Source: Gemmatimonadota bacterium
GTDB taxonomy: Bacteria > Gemmatimonadota > Gemmatimonadetes > Longimicrobiales > Gaopeijiaceae
Direction: 5' to 3'
NCBI GenBank assembly: GCA_018678395.1
Contig: JAHHMJ010000072.1
Location: 1-5,459 of the forward strand
Length of the DNA: 5,459 nt
Shown here in pieces: positions 1 through 5,459 of the stretch (its first letter is position 1; each line of letters opens with the position of its first letter). Made by a program: the position numbers and the translations under genes. The notes beneath the pieces are model-generated. The model did no database searches, was not told the DNA's origin, and saw only the letters and a list, made by a program, of their open reading frames with translations.

Positions 1-241
1 GGTGGCGCGTGAGCGCGCGGTGTACGAGGCTCAGGTCGCCGAGGAGGGCAAGCCGGAGAACATCCGCGACCGGATCGTGGAGGGGAAGCTCAAGAAGTGG
101 TTCAAGGACGTGGCGCTGATGGAACAGCCCTTCGTCAAGAACCCCGACCAGACGGTCGCGGAACTGGTGACGGCGGTGTCGGCGAAGACGGGTGAGAAGA
201 TCGCGGTGGCCCGCTTCGCCCGGTTCACGATCGGCGGCTGA
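1..241 (+). CDS. tsf: Elongation factor Ts, C-terminal fragment (5' end outside window)
   Basis: This is the last 79 codons of EF-Ts, the guanine-nucleotide exchange factor that recharges EF-Tu with GTP in the cytoplasm. The reading frame is open from the left edge (first complete codon at base 2) to TGA at 239-241; the GTG at base 2 is an internal codon, not a start. Recognisable family features are the stretch EEGKPENI followed by IVEGKLKKWF, then LMEQPFVKNPDQTV, and an end in VARFARFTIGG. E. coli EF-Ts has the matching SGKPKEI, MVEGRMKKF, QPFV and IRFEVGEG. The N-terminal EF-Tu-contacting domain with its TGAG motif lies outside the window. Expected upstream neighbour, not seen here: rpsB. 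pyrH follows after 62 bases. Confidence 0.95.
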   Translation, partial: VARERAVYEAQVAEEGKPENIRDRIVEGKLKKWFKDVALMEQPFVKNPDQTVAELVTAVSAKTGEKIAVARFARFTIGG

Positions 242-244
242 TCC

Positions 245-278
245 GACCCCGGCGGCCGGAAACGGCACGCCGGGAGTC
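245..278 (+). promoter_or_regulatory. Strong GC-rich RNA hairpin with GAAA tetraloop between tsf and pyrH
   Basis: Directly seen: GAC (245-247) pairs with GTC (276-278), CCCGGCG (248-254) with CGCCGGG (268-274), and GCCG (255-258) with CGGC (263-266). The hairpin closes on GAAA (259-262), a GNRA-type tetraloop. This gives 14 Watson-Crick pairs, interrupted only by single A bulges at 267 and 275, both on the 3' arm. It starts 3 bases after the tsf stop and ends 15 bases before the pyrH Shine-Dalgarno sequence. No run of T follows (the next bases are CACCCACACGG), so it is not a canonical intrinsic terminator. It could be an attenuator, an RNase processing or 3'-end stabilising element, or a barrier separating tsf from pyrH expression. 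The structure is well supported; the role is inference. Confidence 0.6.
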
Positions 279-293
279 CACCCACACGGTAAC

Positions 294-297
294 GGAG
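294..297 (+). promoter_or_regulatory. Ribosome binding site of pyrH
   Basis: GGAG sits 6 bases before the ATG at 304. This supports that ATG as the pyrH start and lies outside the upstream hairpin, so the site should be accessible. Confidence 0.7.
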
Positions 298-303
298 TAC
301 ACG

Positions 304-1026
304 ATGTCCGAGGCTGCCGGCGCTGCCTACGAAAGAGTCCTGCTGAAGCTCTCCGGTGAAGCGTTGGCCGGAGATCGAGGGTTCGGGATCGAGCCGTCGG
401 TGGTCGACCGCCTCACCGATGAGATCCGCGCGATCCACCACATGGGCGTGTCGCTGGGCGTGGTCATCGGCGGCGGCAACATCGTGCGGGGCGCCCTCGC
501 TTCGCAGAAGGGCATGGATCGCGTGCAGGCCGACTACATGGGCATGCTCGCGACCATCATCAACGCTCTGGCCGTTCAGGATCTCCTCGAACGGAAGGGC
601 GTCGAGGTCCGCGTCATGACCGCGATCCGGATGGAGGAGATCGCGGAGCCGTACATCCGGCGCCGCGCGATGCGGCACATGGAGAAGGGAAGGGTCGTCC
701 TCTTCGCCGGTGGAACGGGCAATCCCTACTTCTCCACCGATACGGCCGCCGTGCTCCGCGCCATCGAGATGGAAGCCGAAGTCGTCATCAAGGCCACGAA
801 GGTCCGGGGCGTGTTCACCTCCGATCCCACGAAGGACCCCGATGCGGAGTTCCTGCCGACGGTGTCGTTCCACGAGGTCATGACCCGGGAGTTGGCGGTC
901 ATGGACGCCGCGGCGGTATCGCTGTGCAAGGAGAACCGTCTGCCGATCATCGTTCTCAATCTGGAGAATCGCGGCGCGGTCACCTCGGCGATCCGGGGGG
1001 ATCGGGTCGGTACGCTGGTGTCGTAG
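304..1026 (+). CDS. pyrH: UMP kinase (uridylate kinase)
   Basis: UMP kinase phosphorylates UMP to UDP with ATP, an essential cytoplasmic step of pyrimidine nucleotide synthesis. The bacterial enzyme belongs to the amino-acid-kinase fold family and is normally a hexamer regulated by GTP and UTP. The 240-residue product is close to the usual 235-245. Motifs in order: KLSGEAL (15-21, phosphate binding), VIGGGNIVRG (54-63), DYMGMLATIINALA (77-90), GGTGNPYFSTDTAA (136-149, the family hallmark for UMP binding), and KATKVRGVFTSDP (163-175, nucleotide binding). Codon ATG at 304 is preceded by GGAG and gives an N-terminal extension of about 10 residues before the first strand, which is normal. It lies 62 bases after tsf and 68 before frr, both gaps containing possible RNA hairpins. 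No key residue appears missing. Confidence 0.97.
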   Translation: MSEAAGAAYERVLLKLSGEALAGDRGFGIEPSVVDRLTDEIRAIHHMGVSLGVVIGGGNIVRGALASQKGMDRVQADYMGMLATIINALAVQDLLERKGVEVRVMTAIRMEEIAEPYIRRRAMRHMEKGRVVLFAGGTGNPYFSTDTAAVLRAIEMEAEVVIKATKVRGVFTSDPTKDPDAEFLPTVSFHEVMTRELAVMDAAAVSLCKENRLPIIVLNLENRGAVTSAIRGDRVGTLVS

Positions 1027-1056
1027 TCGGCGGCGGCGCCGCCTGTTAGTGTTTAT
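1024..1056 (+). terminator. Possible weak intrinsic terminator or attenuator after pyrH
   Basis: GGCGGC (1029-1034) pairs perfectly with GCCGCC (1038-1043) across a GGC loop. After one C/T mismatch (1028/1044), TAGT (1024-1027) can pair with GTTA (1045-1048) using two G-U wobbles. The bases after the GC stem, TGTTAGTGTTTAT (1044-1056), are unusually T-rich for this sequence but contain no unbroken T run. The pyrH stop codon is part of the lower stem. frr downstream has no convincing promoter, so full termination is unlikely. Partial attenuation or an mRNA-processing element is more plausible. Confidence 0.35.
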
Positions 1057-1083
1057 CGTCGAGCAGTCCATCGTTCAGGCAGC

Positions 1084-1088
1084 GGAGG
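1084..1088 (+). promoter_or_regulatory. Ribosome binding site of frr
   Basis: GGAGG stands 6 bases before the ATG at 1095. It is the clearest Shine-Dalgarno sequence in the window and fixes the frr start. Confidence 0.85.
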
Positions 1089-1094
1089 TTCGTA

Positions 1095-1646
1095 ATGCCG
1101 TCGTTGAAGGAAGCCCGTTCCCGCATGTCCGACGCGGTCGACGCCTTGCGACGTGAGTTCGCGACCGTGCGTACCGGCAAGGCCACGCCGGCGCTCCTGG
1201 ATACGGTGAAGGTCGAGGCCTACGGTGGGAAGATGCCTCTCAACCAGGTCGCCTCGGTCCACACCCCGGATGCGACCCTGCTGGTCGTCCAGCCCTTCGA
1301 CAAGTCGCTGCTCGGCGAGATCGAGAAGGGTATCCAGGTGGCGGATCTCGGCCTCAATCCCGGGAACGACGGCAACGTGATCCGGGTCCCGATTCCGCCG
1401 CTCACCGAGGAGCGGCGCAAGGAGTTCGCCAAGCTCCTCCACAAGATGGCCGAAGAGGCGCGTGTGTCCGTGCGGCACGCCCGCAAGCTGGCACGGGACG
1501 GCATCCAGCAGCGGATCAAGGACCACGAGATCGGCGAAGACGATGGCCGCCGGGAACTCGAGCAGGTCGAGACCGTCACGCACGAATTCACGGATGAGAT
1601 CGACGAACTCCTGCAACGGAAGGAGCAGGAAGTGATGGCCATCTAG
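1095..1646 (+). CDS. frr: Ribosome recycling factor
   Basis: RRF acts with EF-G to split the post-termination ribosome and free it from mRNA and tRNA. The 183-residue length matches the family (about 185). The protein has the expected layout: an N-terminal helix with the hallmark VRTGKATP (25-32), a small beta domain II from about 31 to 104 with VEAYGGKMPLNQVA and IPPLTEERRKE at its end, then two long helices of domain I. Arg127 and Arg130 in VSVRHAR correspond to the essential Arg129 and Arg132 of E. coli RRF. The ATG at 1095 has GGAGG 6 bases upstream. The stop is TAG at 1644-1646. uppS begins only 15 bases later in the same frame, consistent with coupling. The pyrH-frr pairing is highly conserved in bacteria. 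Confidence 0.97.
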   Translation: MPSLKEARSRMSDAVDALRREFATVRTGKATPALLDTVKVEAYGGKMPLNQVASVHTPDATLLVVQPFDKSLLGEIEKGIQVADLGLNPGNDGNVIRVPIPPLTEERRKEFAKLLHKMAEEARVSVRHARKLARDGIQQRIKDHEIGEDDGRRELEQVETVTHEFTDEIDELLQRKEQEVMAI

Positions 1647-1661
1647 GCCACGGCTCCACCG

Positions 1662-2408
1662 ATGTCCTCCGACGCCCTCGAACGCCTGCGACTCTGCGGT
1701 GTCTTGCCGCGACACGTCGCCGTCATCATGGACGGCAACGGTCGGTGGGCGGTGCAACGGGGGCTGCCCCGGCACGCGGGCCACCGCCAGGGGATGAATG
1801 CAGTGCGCGAGGCGGTCGAGGGAGCGCGCCAGGCGGGTCTGAAGATCCTCACGCTGTTCGCGTTCTCGACCGAGAACTGGCATCGCCCCAGCAACGAAAT
1901 CGGCGCTCTGATGGGGCTCCTCCGGCTGTACGCCGAGAAGGAGAAGCGCGAGCTCCGCCGGCAGGGAGTCGAGGTCCAGGTGCTGGGCGAGCTCCACCGG
2001 CTCGACCAGGGCACGCGCAACGCGGTGGACGCGATCGTCGAGGGCACCCGGGGCGGCGACAAGCTCCGCCTGAACCTCATGATCTCGTACAGCGGCCGCG
2101 AGGAGTTGCTGCGCGCCGTACGGATGATCGCGCGTGACGCCGCCGCCGGTCGTCTGGATCCCGAGAGCATCGACGAGACGGCCCTCGAGCAGCGTCTCTT
2201 CACCGCCGGGATGCCCGACCCCGACCTCCTGATCCGGACGTCCGGAGAGCTTCGGATCTCGAACTTCCTGCTGTGGCAGTTGGCCTACACCGAGATGCAC
2301 GTGAGCCCGGTCCTCTGGCCGGACTTCACGCGCGAGCATCTCTTCGAGGCCGTCCTGGACTACCAGGGCCGGGAGCGTCGCTTCGGCCGGGTCACGGCCG
2401 GAGAGTGA
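1662..2408 (+). CDS. uppS: Undecaprenyl diphosphate synthase (cis-prenyltransferase)
   Basis: This enzyme adds eight isopentenyl diphosphates to farnesyl diphosphate in cis configuration, giving the C55 lipid carrier precursor for peptidoglycan and other surface glycans. It acts at the inner face of the membrane. The 248-residue product matches the family (E. coli 253). Motifs: HVAVIMDGNGRWA (18-30) with catalytic Asp24, GHRQG (40-44), LTLFAFSTENWHRP (63-76), and LLIRTSGELRISNFLLWQ (189-206) followed by Glu211. Arg192, Arg198 and Glu211 match E. coli Arg194, Arg200 and Glu213, which bind IPP diphosphate and Mg. SYSGR at 142-146 replaces the common NYGGR. The ATG at 1662 is the first possible start after the in-frame frr stop. 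No Shine-Dalgarno sequence is visible before it, so translation probably depends on ribosomes finishing frr. The last codons overlap the cdsA start. Confidence 0.96.
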   Translation: MSSDALERLRLCGVLPRHVAVIMDGNGRWAVQRGLPRHAGHRQGMNAVREAVEGARQAGLKILTLFAFSTENWHRPSNEIGALMGLLRLYAEKEKRELRRQGVEVQVLGELHRLDQGTRNAVDAIVEGTRGGDKLRLNLMISYSGREELLRAVRMIARDAAAGRLDPESIDETALEQRLFTAGMPDPDLLIRTSGELRISNFLLWQLAYTEMHVSPVLWPDFTREHLFEAVLDYQGRERRFGRVTAGE

Positions 2409-3283
2409 GCAGCGCGGGTGAGCTGCCGCGTCGGCTCGCCGTCGCGGTGGTCGGAATTCCGGTGGTCCTCGGAGCCCTCCACGTCGGAGGTTGGGTCCTC
2501 GGTGTGCTCGTCGCTCTGGCGGCGGCGCTGGGCGCGCACGAGTTCTTCTCGCTGGCCCGCGCCCGCGGGGCGCATCCCTTCGTCGTCCCCGGGATGGTGG
2601 CCTCCAGCGCCGTGGTTCTCGCCGCGGTCGCACAGCCGCGAGTGGACGTCGTGGGCGCCTGGGCCGCCGTCGGCCTGGTCGTGCTCGCCCTGGTCCTGCT
2701 CGGGGCCTCGGTCTGGCGGCGCTGGCCCGAGGGCACGCCGCTCGACGATGTGGGTGCGACGGTCTTGGGGGTTCTCTATACCGGGGGCGCCCTCGCCTTC
2801 GTGCCGCTGCTGCGCGGTCTGCCCGAAGCGCTGGGCGGAAGTGCCGACGGCCTGATCGGCGCGTCGTTCGTCCTCCTTCCGCTCCTGACCACCTGGGCCG
2901 GCGATTCCGCCGCCTACTTCGTCGGGAGCGCGATCGGGCGGCGCAAGCTCGCGCCCCACGCCAGTCCCGGAAAGTCGATCGAGGGGGCGATCGCCGGGCT
3001 CGTCGGCTCGGTGGTGGCGGCCGTCGTGGTCCTCGCGTGGGCGGAAGGGGCGCTTCCCGGCGTCGCGCCTTCCGCGGCGGTCGCGGCCGGGCTGGGGGTG
3101 ACGCTCGGAGTCGCCGCGCAGATCGGGGATCTCGCGGAATCCGTCCTCAAGCGGCAGGCGGGCGTGAAGGACTCCGGGAAGATCCTGCCCGGGCACGGCG
3201 GCGTACTCGACCGCCTCGACGCGCTGCTCTTCGCCTTCCCGCTCGCCTACCTGCTGCTCCGCCTCCCCGGAATCCTCGGATGA
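2405..3283 (+). CDS. cdsA: Phosphatidate cytidylyltransferase (CDP-diglyceride synthase)
   Basis: CdsA converts phosphatidic acid and CTP to CDP-diacylglycerol, the branch point for membrane phospholipids, within the inner membrane. The 292-residue product is very hydrophobic, with about eight likely membrane segments (near residues 11-25, 30-48, 60-76, 83-103, 117-136, 150-174, 194-212, 224-241) and a hydrophobic tail (273-287). The complete family signature lies at 246-272: SVLKR, then KDSGK, LPGHGG and DRLD. A second conserved stretch, GDSAAYFVG (166-174), precedes SPGKSIEG (187-194), where most homologues have KTWEG. The GTG at 2405 is chosen because its GTGA shares four bases with the uppS stop and gives the usual short N-terminus (LPRRLAVAVVGIP). 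The frame stays open upstream to 2273, but that part lies inside uppS. GGAG at 2400-2403 is too close to the GTG to work well, so coupling to uppS is likely. Confidence 0.95.
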   Translation: MSSAGELPRRLAVAVVGIPVVLGALHVGGWVLGVLVALAAALGAHEFFSLARARGAHPFVVPGMVASSAVVLAAVAQPRVDVVGAWAAVGLVVLALVLLGASVWRRWPEGTPLDDVGATVLGVLYTGGALAFVPLLRGLPEALGGSADGLIGASFVLLPLLTTWAGDSAAYFVGSAIGRRKLAPHASPGKSIEGAIAGLVGSVVAAVVVLAWAEGALPGVAPSAAVAAGLGVTLGVAAQIGDLAESVLKRQAGVKDSGKILPGHGGVLDRLDALLFAFPLAYLLLRLPGILG

Positions 3284-4452
3284 TCCGCATCGCCCTGCTG
3301 GGGGCCACCGGCTCGATCGGTCGGTCGACCCTGGAGGTCGTGGCCCGACACCCCGACCGTTTCAGGGTCGTGGCCGTGTCGGCCCATCGATCGATCGACG
3401 CGCTCGCCGACATCGTCGCACGCGTCTCGCCCGAGATCGCCGTGCTCACGGACGAGGCGACGTGGTCGGGGCGCCGGGGGGGAGAGCGCGCGAACGGCAC
3501 GACCTGGAAGGTCGGCGCCGAGGCCGCCACGGAGCTCGCCGCCCGCGACGACGTGGACGTCGTGGTGAATGCGCTCGTGGGGGCGGCCGGCCTGGAGCCG
3601 ACGTTGGCGGCACTCGAGAGCGGGCGTCGTCTCGCTCTGGCGAACAAGGAGTCCCTGGTCGCCGGTGGACCTCTGGTGCGGCCCGCCCTGAAGCGTGGGG
3701 GGGGCACCCTGATCCCCGTGGACTCCGAGCACTCGGCCATCCTGCAGTGCATCCACGGTGCGCCGGATCGCAGCGTGCAGCGGGTGGTCCTGACGGCGTC
3801 CGGCGGTCCGTTTCGCGGGTGGACGCGCGACGAACTCACCGACGTCGGGCCCGAAGCGGCCCTCAAGCACCCCACGTGGGACATGGGCGCGAAGATCACG
3901 ATCGATTCGGCGACCCTCGCCAACAAGGCGCTCGAGGTGATCGAGGCGCATGTGCTGTACGGGCTGGACTACGACCACATCGGCGCCGTGGTCCATCCGC
4001 AGTCGATCGTGCACTCGTTCGTCGAGTTCGTCGACGGCTCGGTCCTCGCGCAGGTCGGGGAGCCGACCATGGAGCTGCCGATACTGTACGCCCTGAGCCA
4101 CCCGGAGCGCGTGCCCGATGCCACATTGCGCGGGTTCGATCCGGTGGCCTGCTCACCCCTGACCTTCGAAGAGATCGACCACGGCGCCTTTCCGCTGTTC
4201 GGGCTCGGGGTCGCCGCCGGGCGACGGGGGGGCGTGGCACCCTGCGCGTTCAATGCGGGGAACGAAATCGCCGTCGCGGCGTTTCTTGAACATCGGGTTT
4301 CGTTCCCGGGCATGGCCCGGGTCGTCGAGGCCGCGATGGAGGCCGTCGGGGACGCCGATCCCCGCACGGTCGCCGAGGTGCGGGAGGCGGATCGGGAGGC
4401 CAGAAGGGCGGCCCGTGCCGAACTGGAACGACTCGAGGAATCACCGGCATGA
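3280..4452 (+). CDS. dxr: 1-deoxy-D-xylulose 5-phosphate reductoisomerase
   Basis: DXR rearranges and reduces DXP to 2-C-methyl-D-erythritol 4-phosphate with NADPH. It is the committed step of the MEP isoprenoid pathway and the target of fosmidomycin. Length is 390 residues (E. coli 398). N-terminal NADPH fold: LLGATGSIGRSTL (6-18) and ALANKESLV (119-127). Catalytic domain: PVDSEHSAI (146-154) with metal ligands Asp148 and Glu150, LTASGGPFR (171-179), and KHPTWDMGAK (196-205). Next comes DSATLANKALEVIEA (209-223), with the third metal ligand Glu219 and substrate-binding Asn215 and Lys216. The C-terminal helical domain includes FNAGNEIAVAAF, then a charged Arg/Glu/Ala-rich tail. All expected catalytic residues are present. 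The ATG at 3280 overlaps the cdsA stop as ATGA; only a weak GGAA lies upstream (3269-3272). Three G runs of 7-8 bases interrupt the gene without breaking the frame. Confidence 0.97.
   Translation: MIRIALLGATGSIGRSTLEVVARHPDRFRVVAVSAHRSIDALADIVARVSPEIAVLTDEATWSGRRGGERANGTTWKVGAEAATELAARDDVDVVVNALVGAAGLEPTLAALESGRRLALANKESLVAGGPLVRPALKRGGGTLIPVDSEHSAILQCIHGAPDRSVQRVVLTASGGPFRGWTRDELTDVGPEAALKHPTWDMGAKITIDSATLANKALEVIEAHVLYGLDYDHIGAVVHPQSIVHSFVEFVDGSVLAQVGEPTMELPILYALSHPERVPDATLRGFDPVACSPLTFEEIDHGAFPLFGLGVAAGRRGGVAPCAFNAGNEIAVAAFLEHRVSFPGMARVVEAAMEAVGDADPRTVAEVREADREARRAARAELERLEESPA
4435..4439 (+). promoter_or_regulatory. Ribosome binding site of rseP
   Basis: GAGGA inside the dxr 3' end lies 9 bases before the ATG at 4449. 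It supports that start, so rseP can be initiated independently as well as by coupling to dxr. Confidence 0.6.
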
Positions 4453-5459
4453 CCATCATTGCGACCATCGTGCTGCTCGGAGTGCTGATCTTCGTGCACG
4501 AGCTGGGTCACTTCGCGGCCGCCAAGTCGGTCGGCGTGGAAGTGCAGCGCTTTTCGATCGGCCTCGGCCCCAAGGTCTGGGGCTTCACGCGCGGCGAGAC
4601 CGAATACGTGCTGTCGGCCATTCCGCTCGGCGGCTACGTGAAGATGGGCGGGATGGACGACGAGGTGATGGAGCGGATCGAGGGCGGTCCGGCCGCCCCC
4701 ACCCCGAAGGCTCCCGGCCCGCGCGACTTCGACGGAAAGCCCCTGTGGGCGCGCGCGTGGGTGATCTCGGCGGGCGTCATCATGAACATGTTGTTCGCAT
4801 TCGCGACCTACGCCTTCGTGGCCGGCTACTGGGGCACCGCCCACTCCGAGTCGACCCAGGTCGGGACCGTGCGTGCCGAGATGCTGCCGCCGGGGACGGA
4901 GTCCCTGGCCCAGATTCCGTTGGGTGCCTGGATCGAGCGGGTCGGCGACGTCGAGCCCGCACACTGGGGCGAGGTGGCGCAGTCGCTGTTCCAGGCCGAG
5001 GGCACCACCACGCTGTCCGGCCGGGATCCTGCGTTCTCGGTCACGATCGACGCCCCCGTCGCCGAGGGCGAGCGGGCGCTTCTTGCGGCCGCGATGTCGT
5101 CGTGGCTCGAACCGGTGATCGGGGTCGTGATGCCCGGAGGACCCGCGGAGCGCGGGGGGCTGGAGGCGGGCGACCGGGTGGCGGCCGTGGACGGTCGCGG
5201 CGTCGAGACGTGGTGGGACTTCCAGGGTGAGATCTACGCGCGCGAGGGCGTCGAGACGACGCTCGAGATCGTCCGCGACGGTCGGGAGCTGACCCGGATC
5301 GTGACGCCGGAGCGGACCGTTCTCTCCGACCCCGTCGCCGGCGAGGATCGCAGGGTCGGCGCGATCGGGATCCGGCCGGCCGACGGCGAGATCGTCTACG
5401 AACCGCTTCCCCTCGGTGACGCGGTTCGTTACGGGTGGGACCAGACCATCCCGGTCACA
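4449..5459 (+). CDS. rseP: RseP-type site-2 intramembrane zinc metalloprotease, 5' part (3' end outside window)
   Basis: 337 codons are present, open to the right edge; E. coli RseP has 450. The family cleaves transmembrane segments of anti-sigma factors (RseA in E. coli) and leftover signal peptides in the inner membrane. First membrane segment (3-16) runs into the zinc motif HELGH (17-21, His17, Glu18, His21). Family stretches RFSIGLGPKVWGF (34-46) and IPLGGYVKM (58-66) follow. Next is a Pro/Gly-rich cytoplasmic linker (78-96), then a second membrane segment (100-126) with AGVIMN at 108-113, where many homologues have AGPxxN. The periplasmic part holds a degenerate first PDZ domain (about 138-200) and a canonical second PDZ (about 221-290) with MPGGPAERGGLEAGDRV and VDGRGV. 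The NxxPxPxLDGG motif carrying the third zinc ligand should lie beyond the edge. The ATG at 4449 overlaps the dxr stop as ATGA. Confidence 0.95.
   Translation, partial: MTIIATIVLLGVLIFVHELGHFAAAKSVGVEVQRFSIGLGPKVWGFTRGETEYVLSAIPLGGYVKMGGMDDEVMERIEGGPAAPTPKAPGPRDFDGKPLWARAWVISAGVIMNMLFAFATYAFVAGYWGTAHSESTQVGTVRAEMLPPGTESLAQIPLGAWIERVGDVEPAHWGEVAQSLFQAEGTTTLSGRDPAFSVTIDAPVAEGERALLAAAMSSWLEPVIGVVMPGGPAERGGLEAGDRVAAVDGRGVETWWDFQGEIYAREGVETTLEIVRDGRELTRIVTPERTVLSDPVAGEDRRVGAIGIRPADGEIVYEPLPLGDAVRYGWDQTIPVT

Noticed and set aside
1044..1056. A possible promoter -10 region (TGTTAGTGT or GTTTAT) before frr
   Set aside because: No -35-like hexamer lies at the proper distance; that position falls in the GGC-rich hairpin. 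The T content is better explained as part of the hairpin tail.
31..1071. A 346-codon open frame on the - strand across tsf and pyrH
   Set aside because: It is antisense to pyrH, has low-complexity Arg/Asp/His composition and no family motif. It is a shadow of the coding strand.
2273..2404. An upstream extension of cdsA to a start at 2273
   Set aside because: This part lies wholly inside uppS in another frame, encodes an Arg/Gly-rich sequence, and would give an N-terminus longer than the family norm. The GTG at 2405 fits better.
1053..2633. A 526-codon open frame on the - strand across frr, uppS and the start of cdsA
   Set aside because: Its product is Arg/Pro/His/Asp-rich with no recognisable fold, and it lies antisense to three clearly real genes. 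GC-rich third codon positions remove stop codons from the opposite strand.
3247..4101. A 284-codon and further open frames on the - strand under dxr and rseP
   Set aside because: They have the same shadow pattern as the others, with Arg/His-rich composition and no motifs.
4286..4314. TTGAAC inside dxr as a -35 box for rseP
   Set aside because: About 17 bases downstream the sequence is GGCATG, not a -10 element, and the site is well inside coding sequence.
1..5459. A novel defence, mobile or biosynthetic system
   Set aside because: Every coding stretch belongs to a known conserved housekeeping family in its usual order. There is no spare gene-sized space, no direct-repeat array, no transposase and no compositional break.

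Overview
The window holds seven protein-coding genes, all on the + strand and tightly packed: the 3' end of tsf (EF-Ts), then pyrH (UMP kinase), frr (ribosome recycling factor), uppS (undecaprenyl diphosphate synthase), cdsA (CDP-diglyceride synthase), dxr (DXP reductoisomerase) and the first 337 codons of rseP (site-2 intramembrane protease). This is the widely conserved bacterial tsf-pyrH-frr-uppS-cdsA-dxr-rseP cluster. It joins the end of a translation-factor operon to genes for isoprenoid, phospholipid and envelope biogenesis. No mobile element, CRISPR array, tRNA, rRNA or cargo gene was seen.

Organism: the DNA is strongly GC-rich, with codon third positions mostly G or C, so long spurious open frames run on the opposite strand. 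The gene order and the presence of rseP fit a free-living diderm bacterium that uses the MEP isoprenoid pathway. Some motif variants (SYSGR in UppS, AGVIMN in RseP) are unlike E. coli. They suggest a lineage outside the classical Proteobacteria, with Gemmatimonadota as one guess, but the phylum cannot be fixed by eye.

Layout: tsf ends at 241. A 62-base gap follows, containing a long GC-rich hairpin capped by a GAAA tetraloop (245-278) and the pyrH ribosome binding site. pyrH (304-1026) is followed by a 68-base gap with a short GC hairpin and a T-rich stretch (1024-1056), then a strong binding site and frr (1095-1646). uppS starts 15 bases after frr, in the same frame and without a visible Shine-Dalgarno sequence. 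From uppS onward the genes overlap by four bases: GTGA at uppS/cdsA, ATGA at cdsA/dxr and ATGA at dxr/rseP. This pattern indicates one polycistronic, translationally coupled message. rseP runs off the right edge.

How the genes work together: EF-Ts and RRF serve translation, and UMP kinase supplies UDP for pyrimidine nucleotides. DXR makes MEP, the committed precursor of IPP and DMAPP. UppS condenses IPP into undecaprenyl diphosphate, the lipid carrier for peptidoglycan and other glycans. CdsA makes CDP-diacylglycerol for phospholipids. RseP cleaves membrane-bound regulators and signal-peptide remnants. No new system was found; the best leads are the two intergenic RNA structures and the degenerate first PDZ domain of RseP.
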